From the NCBI GenBank assembly GCA_963711675.1, contig CAVQFB010000002.1, forward strand, positions 429,237-493,236: 64,000 nucleotides of DNA, written 5' to 3'. Source of the DNA: CAVQFB01 sp963711675. GTDB taxonomy: Bacteria; Acidobacteriota; Terriglobia; Terriglobales; Acidobacteriaceae. The notes under the pieces were generated by a model. The model had not been told where the DNA came from, made no database searches, and was given only the letters and a program-made list of their open reading frames with translations. Shown piece after piece: positions 9,223 to 19,457 of this stretch. Each line of letters starts with the position of its first letter. The first letter of the stretch is position 1. The translations under genes and the position numbers were made by a program.

Positions 9223-9429
9223 TCAGTCCTCGTCGGAATTGGGCAGGTTTTCGTCGATGGCATCGCTGGTGTCGGAAACGGGCGAGGAAACGACGTAGGC
9301 TCCGCTGGCCCATTTCCTCAGATCGACAGTGCGACAGCGTTCGCTGCAGAAGGGGAATTCGGGATCGGTATTCTTCACCGGATTCTTGCAGATCGGGCAA
9401 CGAAGCTTGAGTGTGCGCTTACGCGGCAT
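9223..9429 (-). CDS. yacG: DNA gyrase inhibitor YacG (zinc-binding)
   Basis: A 68-residue zinc protein. The CxxC pair (CPICKNP, from residue 11) and the second CxxxC (FCSERCRTVDLRKWASGAYVV) match YacG, which binds GyrB and blocks gyrase in Escherichia coli. The C-terminal part is short and acidic (DENLPNSDED). It lies 24 bases after rimO, and pgpA begins 44 bases further on. A longer frame from 9400 covers the same DNA out of phase and is a shadow. The zinc ligands make the family call safe. Gyrase inhibition in this species is inferred from homology. Confidence 0.9.
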   Translation of the reverse strand: MPRKRTLKLRCPICKNPVKNTDPEFPFCSERCRTVDLRKWASGAYVVSSPVSDTSDAIDENLPNSDED

Positions 9430-9453
9430 GGCAACCCGTGTTAGGTGCAGGCT

Positions 9454-10965
<1,512 letters not shown>

Positions 10966-11130
10966 GCAATCTTCTTATTCTAGCATCCGATAACGGCCCA
11001 ATCTGGGCGCTTCCGGCGAGCCCAGAGGCACCACAGAAGGTAGTAGCCGCTCTGGGAAGCGGCACAAACCGCATGCTAACCTAGGGCAAAATCTACATCT
11101 TACGGTCATGATCCACTCCCTGGAGGAGAG

Positions 11131-11760
11131 ATGCCCCTGAAACGGTCCCTGATTGCAGGTCTGGTCGCTCTCAGTGCTCTTGTGAGCACTGGGACGGCGC
11201 AGCAGAAGAATGAGATATCGGGACTCTTTGGCAGGACCTTCATCAGCAACGAACCGATCACCGGCGCGACTTTTTTCGACAACACGGTGAACTATGGCCG
11301 AGGGCTCACGGTCGAAGCGAATTACTCGCGGCATCTGTGGGGAGAGGGTTTCACCGGCATTTCACTGGAAGTCCCACTGGTCATCAATCACGATGAGGAT
11401 TTGAACACAGGGCAGAATCTCATCCCAAGGGACTACAGTTCGCTTTTTATCACTCCGTCGGCGCGCGTGAACGTGTTTGCGGCGAATGCTTTTTCTCCGT
11501 GGGCAAGTTTTGGAGGAGGCCTCGGGCACTTTAGCCCAAGTTCAACGCTTCTTTTCGGCGGACAGAATACCGGCAAGGGTGGGTCGACCACCGGAGTCCT
11601 TCAGTTGGGGTTTGGACTGGACGTAAAGTTCACCGAAAGGCTCAAAGCTCGTCTTGCGTTTCGCGATCTCTGGGCCGGTGTACCGAATCTTAACGTCGAC
11701 ATCGGCCGGACCCGGCAGACGAACCTCTTCTGGGGCGGCGGCATCGTGTGGAGTTTTTGA
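11131..11760 (+). CDS. Predicted outer-membrane beta-barrel protein
   Basis: A 209-residue secreted protein with a clear signal peptide (MPLKRSLIAGLVALSALVST, cleavage likely after GTAQ). A strong ribosome binding site (GGAGGAGAG) is next to the start. The mature part has alternating strands rich in Gly and aromatic residues (FGRTFISN, NYSRHLWGEGFTGISLEVPL, FSPWASFGGGLGHFSP, LQLGFGLDVKF, KARLAFRDLW) and ends in WSF, a C-terminal aromatic as expected for insertion by the Bam machinery. It resembles small OmpA-like or PagP-size barrels. No enzymatic residues are recognised. It is transcribed away from rimO. Confidence 0.75.
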   Translation: MPLKRSLIAGLVALSALVSTGTAQQKNEISGLFGRTFISNEPITGATFFDNTVNYGRGLTVEANYSRHLWGEGFTGISLEVPLVINHDEDLNTGQNLIPRDYSSLFITPSARVNVFAANAFSPWASFGGGLGHFSPSSTLLFGGQNTGKGGSTTGVLQLGFGLDVKFTERLKARLAFRDLWAGVPNLNVDIGRTRQTNLFWGGGIVWSF

Positions 11761-11785
11761 GACCCCATCCCCGGCGCGTGCTGTC

Positions 11786-13986
11786 TCACTTGTGGTTCGC
11801 AGTCTTGATCTCTTCGTACAATTCCGGCAATCGCTGAGCATCCTCCGCGGAATCACCGAATCGTGCCGACTCATAGTGACGCGTGAAATTCTCCACGCGC
11901 TCGCGCAACCGTTCATCTTCGATGGCAGCGGTGAATTCGTGAGGAGTCTGTGTTGGCGATTTGCTCCAGCCTCGCCTCGCCAATGACCGGGTCATCTCCT
12001 CGTACCAGATAGTGGCGGCAAATCTTGGCTTGCGCCCAGGGTGCGTCCGTATCCGGTAATTTCGAACCGTAAGCCATATTCTCCGCAGGTTGCCCAGAAG
12101 GAGCAGGAAAAAGAAAACACCAGACCCGCGAGCCCCCAGCGTCCGGGTGACTGGAGGATACGATCATGGACGCGCCGAGCGCGATGCAGCAACGTCAGAT
12201 ACTGAACTCGTGCCCACCATCGACCATTCTCCAGCAGACTGCGGCTACTGCTGGCTGCGTCCTGCCCCAGGCTCTTTTGGTGGGTGGCGTCGTAATTGAC
12301 CACCCACTCCCGCCAGAAAGAAGCGGCGGCATCCACATAGAGCATGACGCGGTCCCATCGGTTGTGGACGAGAGGAGGTCCCGCAGGCGTCGGGTCGAAA
12401 CTGATCCACCCATAACCAGGAAAATAGGCTTCGACCCATGAGTGGGCGTTGCTGGCGTGCACCACGTACTTGGAGGTGAGGTCGTTGAACTCGCCGGTAC
12501 GAAATCCGTTGATGACACGAGACGGGATTTGCAGCGTGCGCAGCATGAGGGCCATGGACGACGCGAAGTATTCGCAATGTCCACGCTTACGCTCGAAGAG
12601 GAAGTTCGCCACCGGATCCGCGGGCGGTGTGAGCGGCAATTGCAGGGTATAGCCATATTTCGTCGTGAGATAGTTTTCGAGTGCCACGGCTTTGTCATAT
12701 GGGTTGCCCGCCGAAGCTGTAACCTCCTGTGCCAGGCGAGGGATGCGGGGATCCAGCCGGGGTGGCAACTGCAGATAAATGAGCGAGAACCCAGGAGGAT
12801 AGCTTCCGGTTGCCGAGCGCAGCTGCTCCCTGGAAGGCTGAGCGATATTCGAACTTGCTTCGTAACGGCTGACGGGATGCTCCCCGTCCGCGTCGTAGAC
12901 GGCGTCCCCCCGATCCACGGTCACCATGCGGTATTCACCCTGGAGCGTTTCCGGTTTTGCAGCCAGGAAGAATACGTTGGACCCGATCGGCTCCATCATC
13001 ACGCGGTAGTGAATGGAATGGGCCGAACGCTGAGCCGGTTGATCGCTGGTGGGGTCCGCGAACCAGCGCGGAAGGGCCAACGAAAAACTCCCATCCGGCA
13101 ACCGAGGTGATACCGCATGCTCCAGCGGATTTGTCCACATCCGGCCATCGAACGAGGTGAGCGCGACCCCGCGCCACTTCAGGTCGTAGGCACCCGCAGT
13201 GTCGCCGTCGATCTGCACGTGCATCACTAACGCGCTGGATTGCTGGATCTGCCCGATCAATCCCAGCTGCACGCGGTCACTGAATCCCGTGCTCAAATCA
13301 TTGCTGGGAGCGTAGGCGGTCAGATAGCGCGACGAGACGCGCGGCAGGAGAAAGAATATTCCCCCGGCCCCGGCCAGAATTAACAACATAAGGATCGGCG
13401 CGACTCCCGCCAGGGAGAGCGCCATAGAGCGCCGAGTTTGGCTGCCTTCGGGGTCTCGCGCGTGGATGGTAGCGGTCACCGAAGAGTGGCGCATTTCCAT
13501 CAGGACAAACGTCACCACCGCGATCAGCATGAATCCCGCGAAGGCGAACATAAAGATGCTGTCCACGGTGAGGACCGCGGCCGCCAGCACCATCAGGAAC
13601 GCGAGCACAGCGAGCATGTAGTGATCGCGCTCCCGCTGCGCCGAGAAAAGCCGAACGGCCATGCCGAACAGGACAAGATGCACCGTAGACGTCAGGAAGC
13701 TTCCTGACAGCACGAGGTAATCGAGCAGGTAAAATCCTACGTAGACGAGCGTCAGGTAAGTGGTCCAGCGCTCAGAGATAAGGATGCGGCGGCCAGGAGC
13801 GAGAAAGTAACCGCGGACGAACAATGCGAGTCCGACCAGGACGACGGTAGGGAAGTCGAGGCCTCCTGTGCTCGCGAGGGTACCGAAGCCGGTCAGGACC
13901 AGCAGGTACAACGAGACTTCGAAGTAGCGACCTATCACAGCATCGATCGTGGGCCGGTCGGCACGCTGGGTGAGTGTCTGGGACAT
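11786..13986 (-). CDS. TgpA-like membrane transglutaminase with C-terminal DUF4129, frameshifted near 12110
   Basis: Two overlapping frames together form one TgpA-type protein of about 730 residues. The first (13986 to 11992) has around six N-terminal membrane helices (residues 20-210) and a periplasmic transglutaminase core. Its catalytic triad is intact: Cys471 in GHCEYFA, His515 in NAHSWVE and Asp531 in SFDPTP. A last membrane helix starts at LAGLVF and the frame then runs into nonsense. The -1 frame resumes exactly there with a leucine-rich helix (FFLLLLLGNLRRIWL). It continues through WYEEMTRSLARRGW into the DUF4129 block TPHEFTAAIEDERL, ending at 11786. The slip point is a T-rich tract on the minus strand (about 12103-12113). 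It may be a one-base assembly deletion, a real mutation or slippage. The family is often encoded with MoxR ATPases, but none is visible here. Confidence 0.82.
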
Positions 13987-14090
13987 GCGAAGTTCCTATT
14001 GTTCTTCAATTTTGGATGAAGTGGAAGAGCACATCGGTGTACGCATGGCAGCTAAGACCGAAGTCCGCCTCGGCAGGATGCTAGAATGTT

Positions 14091-14201
14091 TGGGTCAGGC
14101 ATCGGTCCCGCGCGACGTCTTCTCGCCAACCCCGCCAGGTCCGGAAGGAAGCAACGGTAACGAGCTCTTGCGTGTGCAGTGGGTAACCGGTGTCTGGCTT
14201 T
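14091..14201 (+). ncRNA. ffs: Signal recognition particle 4.5S RNA (small bacterial type)
   Basis: The conserved SRP apical domain is present: CCAGGTCCGGAAGGAAGCA (from about 14134), with the GGAA tetraloop and the asymmetric loop AGCAACGGTAAC. The ends pair: GTCAGGCATCGGT at 14094-14106 pairs with ACCGGTGTCTGGC at 14186-14198, using three G-U wobbles. A short T tract follows. A TAGAAT -10 element at 14082-14087 puts transcription start near 14092. SRP RNA with Ffh targets membrane proteins to the translocon. The gene lies between the divergent transglutaminase and fabH. Confidence 0.95.
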
Positions 14202-14348
14202 AAGTGCTCCAGCCTCGGAAGCTCCACGCACATATCGTTCGATGCCGCGGTGCGCCTTCACCAGTCGGATTCGACTCTGACAATCCGTTAGACATTCTTT
14301 CGGCGATACCTCAGAATATTCAGTTTCACTCATAACCTGGAGACCTCA

Positions 14349-15347
14349 TTGAGCAAACCTCTTCGCGCGAAGATCAGCGCTCTCGGCACCTATGTCCCAC
14401 CTCGAATTCTGACCAACGCCGACCTGGAAAAGATGGTCGAAACCTCGAACGACTGGATTCTGGCGCGCACGGGCATTCGCGAGCGCCATCTTGTGGATAA
14501 GGGAGTGGCCACGAGCGACCTGGCCGCGGAGGCCGCCAAGGCCGCGATTGCGCAGCGCGGGATCCCGATTTCTGAGATAGAAGCCATCATCGTGGCGACG
14601 GTCACGCCGGACATGTTCTTTCCCTCCACTGCCTGCCTGGTGCAGCACAAGCTGGGGGCAAAGAATGTGTGGGGATTCGATCTCTCCGCTGCCTGTTCCG
14701 CGTTCGTCTATGCGCTGCAGACCGGAGCGCAATTTATCGCCAGCGGTGCGCACAAGAAGGTAGTAGTGATAGGTGCGGATGTGATGTCGTCGATTATCGA
14801 CTACACGGACCGTGCGACCTGTGTGATTTTTGGAGACGGAGCCGGGGCTGTGATCCTCGAGCCCGCCGAAGATGATTCGGTCGGACTGATCGACTACCTG
14901 CATGAGATCGATGGCTCAGGCGGTTGTTCGCTTTACATGCCCGGGGGCGGCAGCCTGAATCCGTCGACCCATGAAACAGTCGACAAGAAAATGCACTACG
15001 TCCATCAAGACGGACAGGCGGTTTTCAAGTTTGCAGTGAAGAAGCAGGTCGAGCTCTGCCAGAAGCTGCTCGAACGAAACGGGCTGAAGGGTACCGATAT
15101 AAAGGCGTTCATACCGCATCAGGCGAACCGGCGGATCATCACGGCGTCAGCAGAACGGCTGGGACTGGCTCCGGAGAGCGTGATTATTAATATTGATCGT
15201 TACGGCAATACCACGGCGGCGACCATTCCGCTGGCGATGCATACCGCGCGCGAAGAGGGTAAGCTGAAGAAAGGTGACCTGGTGATGCTGGCTTCCGTGG
15301 GAGCTGGCTTCACGGTAGCGGCTGCTCTGCTGCGCTGGGCGTTCTGA
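14349..15347 (+). CDS. fabH: 3-oxoacyl-[acyl-carrier-protein] synthase III
   Basis: A 332-residue condensing enzyme that starts fatty-acid synthesis by joining acetyl-CoA to malonyl-ACP. The catalytic triad is complete: Cys116 in SAACSAF, His257 in PHQANRR and Asn287 in YGNTTAAT. Other family blocks are NDWILARTGIRERH near residue 33, GDGAGAV and the C-terminal VGAGFTVAAALLRWAF. The start is TTG at 14349, preceded by CTGGAG; no ATG in this frame lies near enough to include the conserved N-terminus. It stands alone downstream of the SRP RNA. A short convergent gene follows after 40 bases. Confidence 0.96.
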   Translation: MSKPLRAKISALGTYVPPRILTNADLEKMVETSNDWILARTGIRERHLVDKGVATSDLAAEAAKAAIAQRGIPISEIEAIIVATVTPDMFFPSTACLVQHKLGAKNVWGFDLSAACSAFVYALQTGAQFIASGAHKKVVVIGADVMSSIIDYTDRATCVIFGDGAGAVILEPAEDDSVGLIDYLHEIDGSGGCSLYMPGGGSLNPSTHETVDKKMHYVHQDGQAVFKFAVKKQVELCQKLLERNGLKGTDIKAFIPHQANRRIITASAERLGLAPESVIINIDRYGNTTAATIPLAMHTAREEGKLKKGDLVMLASVGAGFTVAAALLRWAF

Positions 15348-15387
15348 AATCCCGAGCAGCAGGTTACACGTGAAGATTCCGGGTGTG

Positions 15388-15612
15388 TCAGTTGATCATT
15401 TTCCGGAGCTTTTCTTCGAGCACCCACAGCTCGCGCAAGGCTTCATCAATCGCACTCTCTTCGTCAGGACCGCCGCCAAGGGCCGCGAGTTCGAGCGTTC
15501 TCTGCTGCATGAGTCGGCGCGCCTTCTGGCAAAGTTTCAGCCGTAGAGCGAGGGATTCCTCTTGCTGGATGGACTCGTACACGCTTTTCCAGTCATTGCG
15601 CCGGCCGGCCAT
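15388..15612 (-). CDS. Small conserved-looking helical protein, function unknown
   Basis: A 74-residue protein, charged and almost wholly helical (long stretches rich in E, L, R and K such as EESLALRLKLCQKARRLMQQ). It has no signal peptide or membrane span, and the single cysteine is not part of a metal motif. GGGAG lies six bases before the ATG. It is convergent with fabH. I do not recognise the family. The sequence is protein-like, without the arginine/serine richness of shadow frames in this GC-rich DNA, and the ribosome binding site supports translation. Confidence 0.55.
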   Translation of the reverse strand: MAGRRNDWKSVYESIQQEESLALRLKLCQKARRLMQQRTLELAALGGGPDEESAIDEALRELWVLEEKLRKMIN

Positions 15613-15639
15613 TTCAGACTCCCAGGAGGAGTGAAAGAC

Positions 15640-16120
15640 TGCGCTACTGACTTAAATCGCGTGAGCGACTGCAACGCCCACAGGGATTATGCGCACAACG
15701 TCGGTGTGATGCTGCCCCAGCAAACACAACATCCGGATAAGGAAGTTGTGGTGACCTTGTCCTAAGTGTAGAGAGGAGCTACCACGATACGCAGTGATAA
15801 CGTCGTGCAGCACAGAAAATGCTCCCGGATTTGAGAAAGAACTATCAGAGCGTCACCTGGGTCGAAAATCACGGATGCACGCAACGAAATCCTATGACAT
15901 GGAAAAAGTGATTACCACACCTAGTAGATACCATCAGAATGCAGTCTTTATGCCGGCCTTTACGAAAGTTTACCGTGATTTAACAATTCTCTACTTGCTG
16001 GAGAGACCGCGGTTGCCCTAATAGTATTATGCGGTGGGTTGCGAGCACGCGCCGGTTTTGATACGAATCGGGTGCGATTGGCTAACCTCCTCTCGATCCC
16101 TTCGAAGTGCCAAAAATACG
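15640..16120. other. Intergenic stretch, no supported gene
   Basis: About 480 bases, lower in GC than the flanks. Short frames at 15794-16021 and on the other strand lack ribosome binding sites and domains. The promoter of the secreted-protein gene at 16121 should be near the end. I see no tRNA, riboswitch or repeat. Confidence 0.45.
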
Positions 16121-16507
16121 ATGAGACCATTGTTCCAGAAAGCCCTGGCCATCCTGCTATTGATGTGCGCCCTCCTCGCCTGGGCGGGTGGCAGCAAATG
16201 GAAGTCCGCGAAGGTATTAGAGGTGCGAGACGCCAGCGAGACCGGTGCGAGCGTGGCTGCCAACAACTCGGTGGGCGTAGCGGATACGGCGCTGGTGGGC
16301 GGCGTGGTTCCCCGTTGCCGGGTGACGGTTGCACTGGATGGCGTCAGCTACAGCGCTATTTTCCCCGTGGATAAGCACTTCAAGCCCACCGATCTGGCCG
16401 AGGGTGAGGAAGTGTCAGCCCGAGTTGAGGGAAACAAACTCGTCCTGGAACGGCCGGACGGTAAGGAAATGAAAGCCAAGGTCGTGAATCAAAAGCGGAT
16501 CGAATAA
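16121..16507 (+). CDS. Small secreted protein, function unknown
   Basis: A 128-residue protein. An upstream in-frame ATG exists at 16034, but the ATG at 16121 begins a normal signal peptide (MRPLFQKALAILLLMCALLAWAG), so that start is chosen. The mature domain of about 105 residues has short beta strands (KSAKVLEVRDASE, CRVTVALDGVSYSAIFPVD, EEVSARVEGNKLVLERPDGKEM), which suggests a small beta-barrel of OB-fold or similar type. It is periplasmic or exported. A terminator follows at 16539, so it is probably a single-gene unit. The family is not recognised. Confidence 0.7.
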   Translation: MRPLFQKALAILLLMCALLAWAGGSKWKSAKVLEVRDASETGASVAANNSVGVADTALVGGVVPRCRVTVALDGVSYSAIFPVDKHFKPTDLAEGEEVSARVEGNKLVLERPDGKEMKAKVVNQKRIE

Positions 16508-16538
16508 AGTTTTCCAAGCCCCCCGAATGCTGCACGTT

Positions 16539-16576
16539 GGAGCCAGGTGAAGGATCGCCTGGCTCCTTGCTGTTTT
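16539..16576 (+). terminator. Rho-independent terminator
   Basis: GGAGCCAGG at 16539-16547 pairs perfectly with CCTGGCTCC at 16558-16566. The T-rich TTGCTGTTTT follows. It lies 31 bases past the stop of the secreted-protein gene. Confidence 0.7.
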
Positions 16577-16587
16577 GGACGCGGAGG

Positions 16588-16929
16588 CTATTTTCGGAAG
16601 GGCAGGCCGCGGGTCTTCTGGGCGGTTTCGAGAAATTTTCTCAGCTTTGCCTTGTCTTCCTCAGGCATGCGGGTGAAGCGTATGCCGTTGCCGATGTTGG
16701 GATGCTTGCAGACCACCTCTGCCCGGGCACGGATTTTTTCGTCCCCCAACCACAGCACGACCTCGACCATAGCCAGAGGATCGAGGGTTTGCAGCATTTC
16801 TATGTAGCAGCCGCCCTCGCTGACGTTGGAGGTTTGCGCGCGACGCGGAAAGTTCTCCAGCGGGTGCCGCATCTCAGCGGGCACGGCCAGCTTCACGCGC
16901 TGAAACTTCCGCTCCTTCTCCCACGACAT
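16588..16929 (-). CDS. PilZ-domain protein
   Basis: A 113-residue single PilZ domain, the receptor fold for cyclic di-GMP. The two binding motifs are present: RKFQR (RxxxR) near the N-terminus and NVSEGG ((D/N)xSxxG) about 25 residues later. Strands typical of the PilZ barrel follow (VEVVLWLGDEKIRARAEVVCK, NGIRFTRM). A GTG at 16935 is possible, but ATG at 16929 sits five bases after AAAGG and fits better. The output is unknown; stand-alone PilZ proteins usually act through a partner in motility or polysaccharide export. It is convergent with the secreted-protein gene. Confidence 0.88.
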   Translation of the reverse strand: MSWEKERKFQRVKLAVPAEMRHPLENFPRRAQTSNVSEGGCYIEMLQTLDPLAMVEVVLWLGDEKIRARAEVVCKHPNIGNGIRFTRMPEEDKAKLRKFLETAQKTRGLPFRK

Positions 16930-17192
16930 GGACACCTTTGGGCTCCCGTGGGCTGATTGTAGAGACTCGAGCCTCTAACCGGAAGATAACCCAAGTGCAG
17001 TGGCAGATACCTCTCTGGGATGCAGGGAGCCGCCAGGGTGTTTCCACCGAGGCGGGCCGAACCAGCCCAGCAGAATCCGACCCGTATGAGCGCTGGCAGG
17101 GAATCCCACCGCATAATCTGTACAAGATATAGATAATATTAGACTTATTAACTTTTTAGTCATATGACAACAGCAGGGCCGTTTTCCGCCAA

Positions 17193-17224
17193 ATTGTTCT
17201 AGGCCGAACCCATTGTTCTAGGCC
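17193..17224. repeat. Tandem 13-bp direct repeat in a 600-base gene-free region
   Basis: ATTGTTCTAGGCC occurs at 17193-17205 and again at 17212-17224, a 19-base period. The surrounding stretch 16930-17543 has no supported gene and includes an AT-rich patch near 17120-17165. The repeat lies 320 bases before the secreted-protein gene at 17544 and could be a regulator site; its role is unknown. Confidence 0.5.
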
Positions 17225-17543
17225 ACCCCGGGGGATTCTGAGCATTAACCGGAGGGCGGGTTCGTGCTAACTATCCGGTTAGAGAAAGACGACGAACACG
17301 CGCCATCCTCCCGACGCTCCTCCGGCCCCGGCTTGAATCGCTCTTGAGAATCAGAGGCTTGCCGAAAGGCGACATGTCGCTCGATCCGCAACTCGGCGTG
17401 GCGCATCGCGTGCAATAGCACGGGCGACAACTGGTTATCAAAACCATTGTGATGATGTAGGGACGGGCAAAACGAGCAGTCGGACCGGGAGAATTCAGAA
17501 CCGATCCAGTTGGACTCACCGTTCTTGCAGCGAAGGAGGAGTT

Positions 17544-17960
17544 ATGAAACGCCAAATTCTCACTCTCGTCGGCGGGCTCAGCCTGCTGCTGGCAGCGGGA
17601 TCAGCATACGCGCAGACCATTCACGTCAAAGCGGACGTTCCTTTTGGCTTCATCGCTGACAAGGCGAGTCTCGCACCTGGACAGTACATGCTGCAGACCG
17701 TGGGATCTGACCGGGTAGTCTTGATTCGCAGCGCTGACAACCAACCCGTTGCTATTTTGATCTCGAACGCAGTTAAAACGACTGAGCCTTCGGAAAAGAC
17801 CAAACTGGTTTTCCGGCGCTATGGCGATCGCTACTTCCTGTCGCAGATCTGGGTTGCGGGCGAGAACTCAGGTCATCAGCTCCGGAAGGGCGCGCGGGAG
17901 GCTGAAATGGCTCGCGGTGCCAGATCTCACGCAGAGGTCGTGGCAGCGCTCTCGAACTAA
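17544..17960 (+). CDS. Small secreted protein of an acidobacterial type
   Basis: A 138-residue exported protein. AAGGAGGAG stands three bases before the ATG. The signal peptide is MKRQILTLVGGLSLLLAAGS with probable cleavage after AYA. The mature part begins with the phrase TIHVKADVPFGFIADKASLAPGQY, then VLIRSADNQPVAIL and KLVFRRYGDRYFLSQIWVAG. I recognise this pattern (xxVPFxFxxxxxxLPAGxY...LxFxxxGxxYFLxxxW) as a common small exported family in acidobacteria, function unknown. A strong terminator follows at 17987, so it is probably monocistronic and well expressed. Confidence 0.8.
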   Translation: MKRQILTLVGGLSLLLAAGSAYAQTIHVKADVPFGFIADKASLAPGQYMLQTVGSDRVVLIRSADNQPVAILISNAVKTTEPSEKTKLVFRRYGDRYFLSQIWVAGENSGHQLRKGAREAEMARGARSHAEVVAALSN

Positions 17961-17986
17961 CCCGAGCAACCATGAGTTCGATCGGG

Positions 17987-18014
17987 AAGGGCACAACCTG
18001 ATTGTGCCCTTTTC
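17987..18014 (+). terminator. Rho-independent terminator
   Basis: AAGGGCACAA pairs with TTGTGCCCTT around a five-base loop, followed by T residues. It lies 27 bases after the stop of the secreted-protein gene. Confidence 0.85.
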
Positions 18015-18070
18015 TGATATATCTCTCCATATTTCTTTATCACGCCAGATGAATCTCCGCCATCAGCAGC

Positions 18071-18433
18071 TCACTTCTTCTTCGTTGCCTTGGGCTTCAG
18101 CGTCTGGGCGTACTCGTAGCTTGCTTCCAGATACTTCCCCAGCTCTTTCGCATTCTTTAACAACGAATCGGGAACCGTGACGTACTCCTTCATGACGGCG
18201 CCATACGCCTCGAACAGCTTCGTCTTATGTTTCTTCATGAACTCTTCCCGCTTGCCCTCAGGTAGCCGGATGGCCAGCGTGCTCGACTGGTGCAGCAGGG
18301 TGAACATGTTGCCATTCACCGCCGTATAGGGATTGGCCGCGCCTTTGCGTTCGATTCCAAGACTGGTTGCGATGAGCTTGTCGTACAGAGCTACTTTCTC
18401 ATTGGCAATTGCGCCCTTTTTCGGTGTACCCAC
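18071..18433 (-). CDS. TfoX N-terminal-domain-like protein
   Basis: A 120-residue cytoplasmic protein. The start is GTG at 18433, seven bases after GAGG. The centre resembles the TfoX/Sxy N-terminal fold: a strand pair (GNMFTLLHQSSTLAIRLPE), a helix that begins GKREEFMKKH, then VMKEYVTVPDSLLKNAKELGKYLEASYEYAQTL, the place where TfoX_N proteins have their final strand and helix. TfoX regulates competence in Haemophilus, but most short relatives are uncharacterised. The tail is lysine-rich. The family link rests on pattern only. Confidence 0.6.
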   Translation of the reverse strand: MGTPKKGAIANEKVALYDKLIATSLGIERKGAANPYTAVNGNMFTLLHQSSTLAIRLPEGKREEFMKKHKTKLFEAYGAVMKEYVTVPDSLLKNAKELGKYLEASYEYAQTLKPKATKKK

Positions 18434-18666
18434 GGTGTGACCTCAGAGAAATAGGTTGATGACGCAGGCGCATGAGGATACATCGCTTCCCGATACGAGT
18501 GCTACAGTGCCGGGGGCAAGCCTCGGCAGCGGGCAACCAAGCCACCGGCCAGGTTTCTCCATTCTCCAACTACCGAAAGTAACTTTCGCGGGATGGCGGG
18601 TGAAGCTTGGTCCGGGATGTGCCGATAGTGTCCAGACCTCAATCCAATCGTGTTCTGGCAGGAGAC

Positions 18667-19155
18667 ATGGAAACAGCGGGCACCGCTAAAAAACTCGACA
18701 TGAGTGACTGGCTTTTAACGCTGACCCGTTCGGTCCAGGAGGTATTCGAGACCATGCTGTCCACGAAGGTGGCGCCCGTCTGCGAAGCCTCGAAGACGGT
18801 TCGGCTCGACTGGACGGCCATGGTGGGACTGGCAGGCCAGCTGCACGGGATCGTGACCTTCAGCTGTGACGAGAAAGCCGCCATTCGGATCACTTCGAAA
18901 ATGCTGGGTGTAGAAGTCAAGGAAGCCGATGAGCGGGTTTACGACGCGGTCGGCGAAGTCTGCAACATGATCGCCGGAAACTTCAAACACCAGATCAGCG
19001 AGCTCACCGATGATTGCTCGCTCTCGCCGCCTACGGTCGTAGTCGGCACCGACTATCGGCTGTACCGCGTGGCTGCGGGATCGGTGACCTCATTCCAGCT
19101 CACCTTTACCTTCGACGGAATCCCTGTTTTCACGCGCCTTGATGTACGCAAGTAG
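18667..19155 (+). CDS. CheX-family chemotaxis phosphatase-like protein
   Basis: A 162-residue protein of the CheC/CheX/FliY type, which remove phosphate from CheY. The typical helix is present: DAVGEVCNMIAGNFKHQI, matching the ExxNxxxG motif of CheX with Glu and Asn in the catalytic positions. The first half has the expected strands (LAGQLHGIVTFSCDEKAA). The frame is open from 18607, but ATG at 18667 follows GGAG closely and is preferred; ATG at 18700 is also possible. No other chemotaxis genes are near. The hybrid kinase 300 bases downstream could be a partner but is not proven. The stretch 19156-19457 has no gene. Confidence 0.82.
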   Translation: METAGTAKKLDMSDWLLTLTRSVQEVFETMLSTKVAPVCEASKTVRLDWTAMVGLAGQLHGIVTFSCDEKAAIRITSKMLGVEVKEADERVYDAVGEVCNMIAGNFKHQISELTDDCSLSPPTVVVGTDYRLYRVAAGSVTSFQLTFTFDGIPVFTRLDVRK

Positions 19156-19457
19156 AGGGCACGAGTAGCGGTCATGATTGGCTCGCGTGTGCGACCCCGC
19201 GAGACCAGACTCAAGGTGCGGAGTTCGATCACACCGCCATGCACACCTCACTTCTACGCAAACCCCGCGAATGAGTTGTCCTCCCGCCTGAGTGATTAGA
19301 GTCAGCGCGCCACACCGTCGGCGGTTGATCCAAAAGCAGCGCAGAGTTAGTGTCCTCAATCAGACGGGTGTACACTTTTTGCCGCGTCCCTAAGGCAATC
19401 AGGGAGGTTCGCGCTTGCTTTTCCTGGCGCGTGGCCTCCTCGAAGACCTGGGTCATC

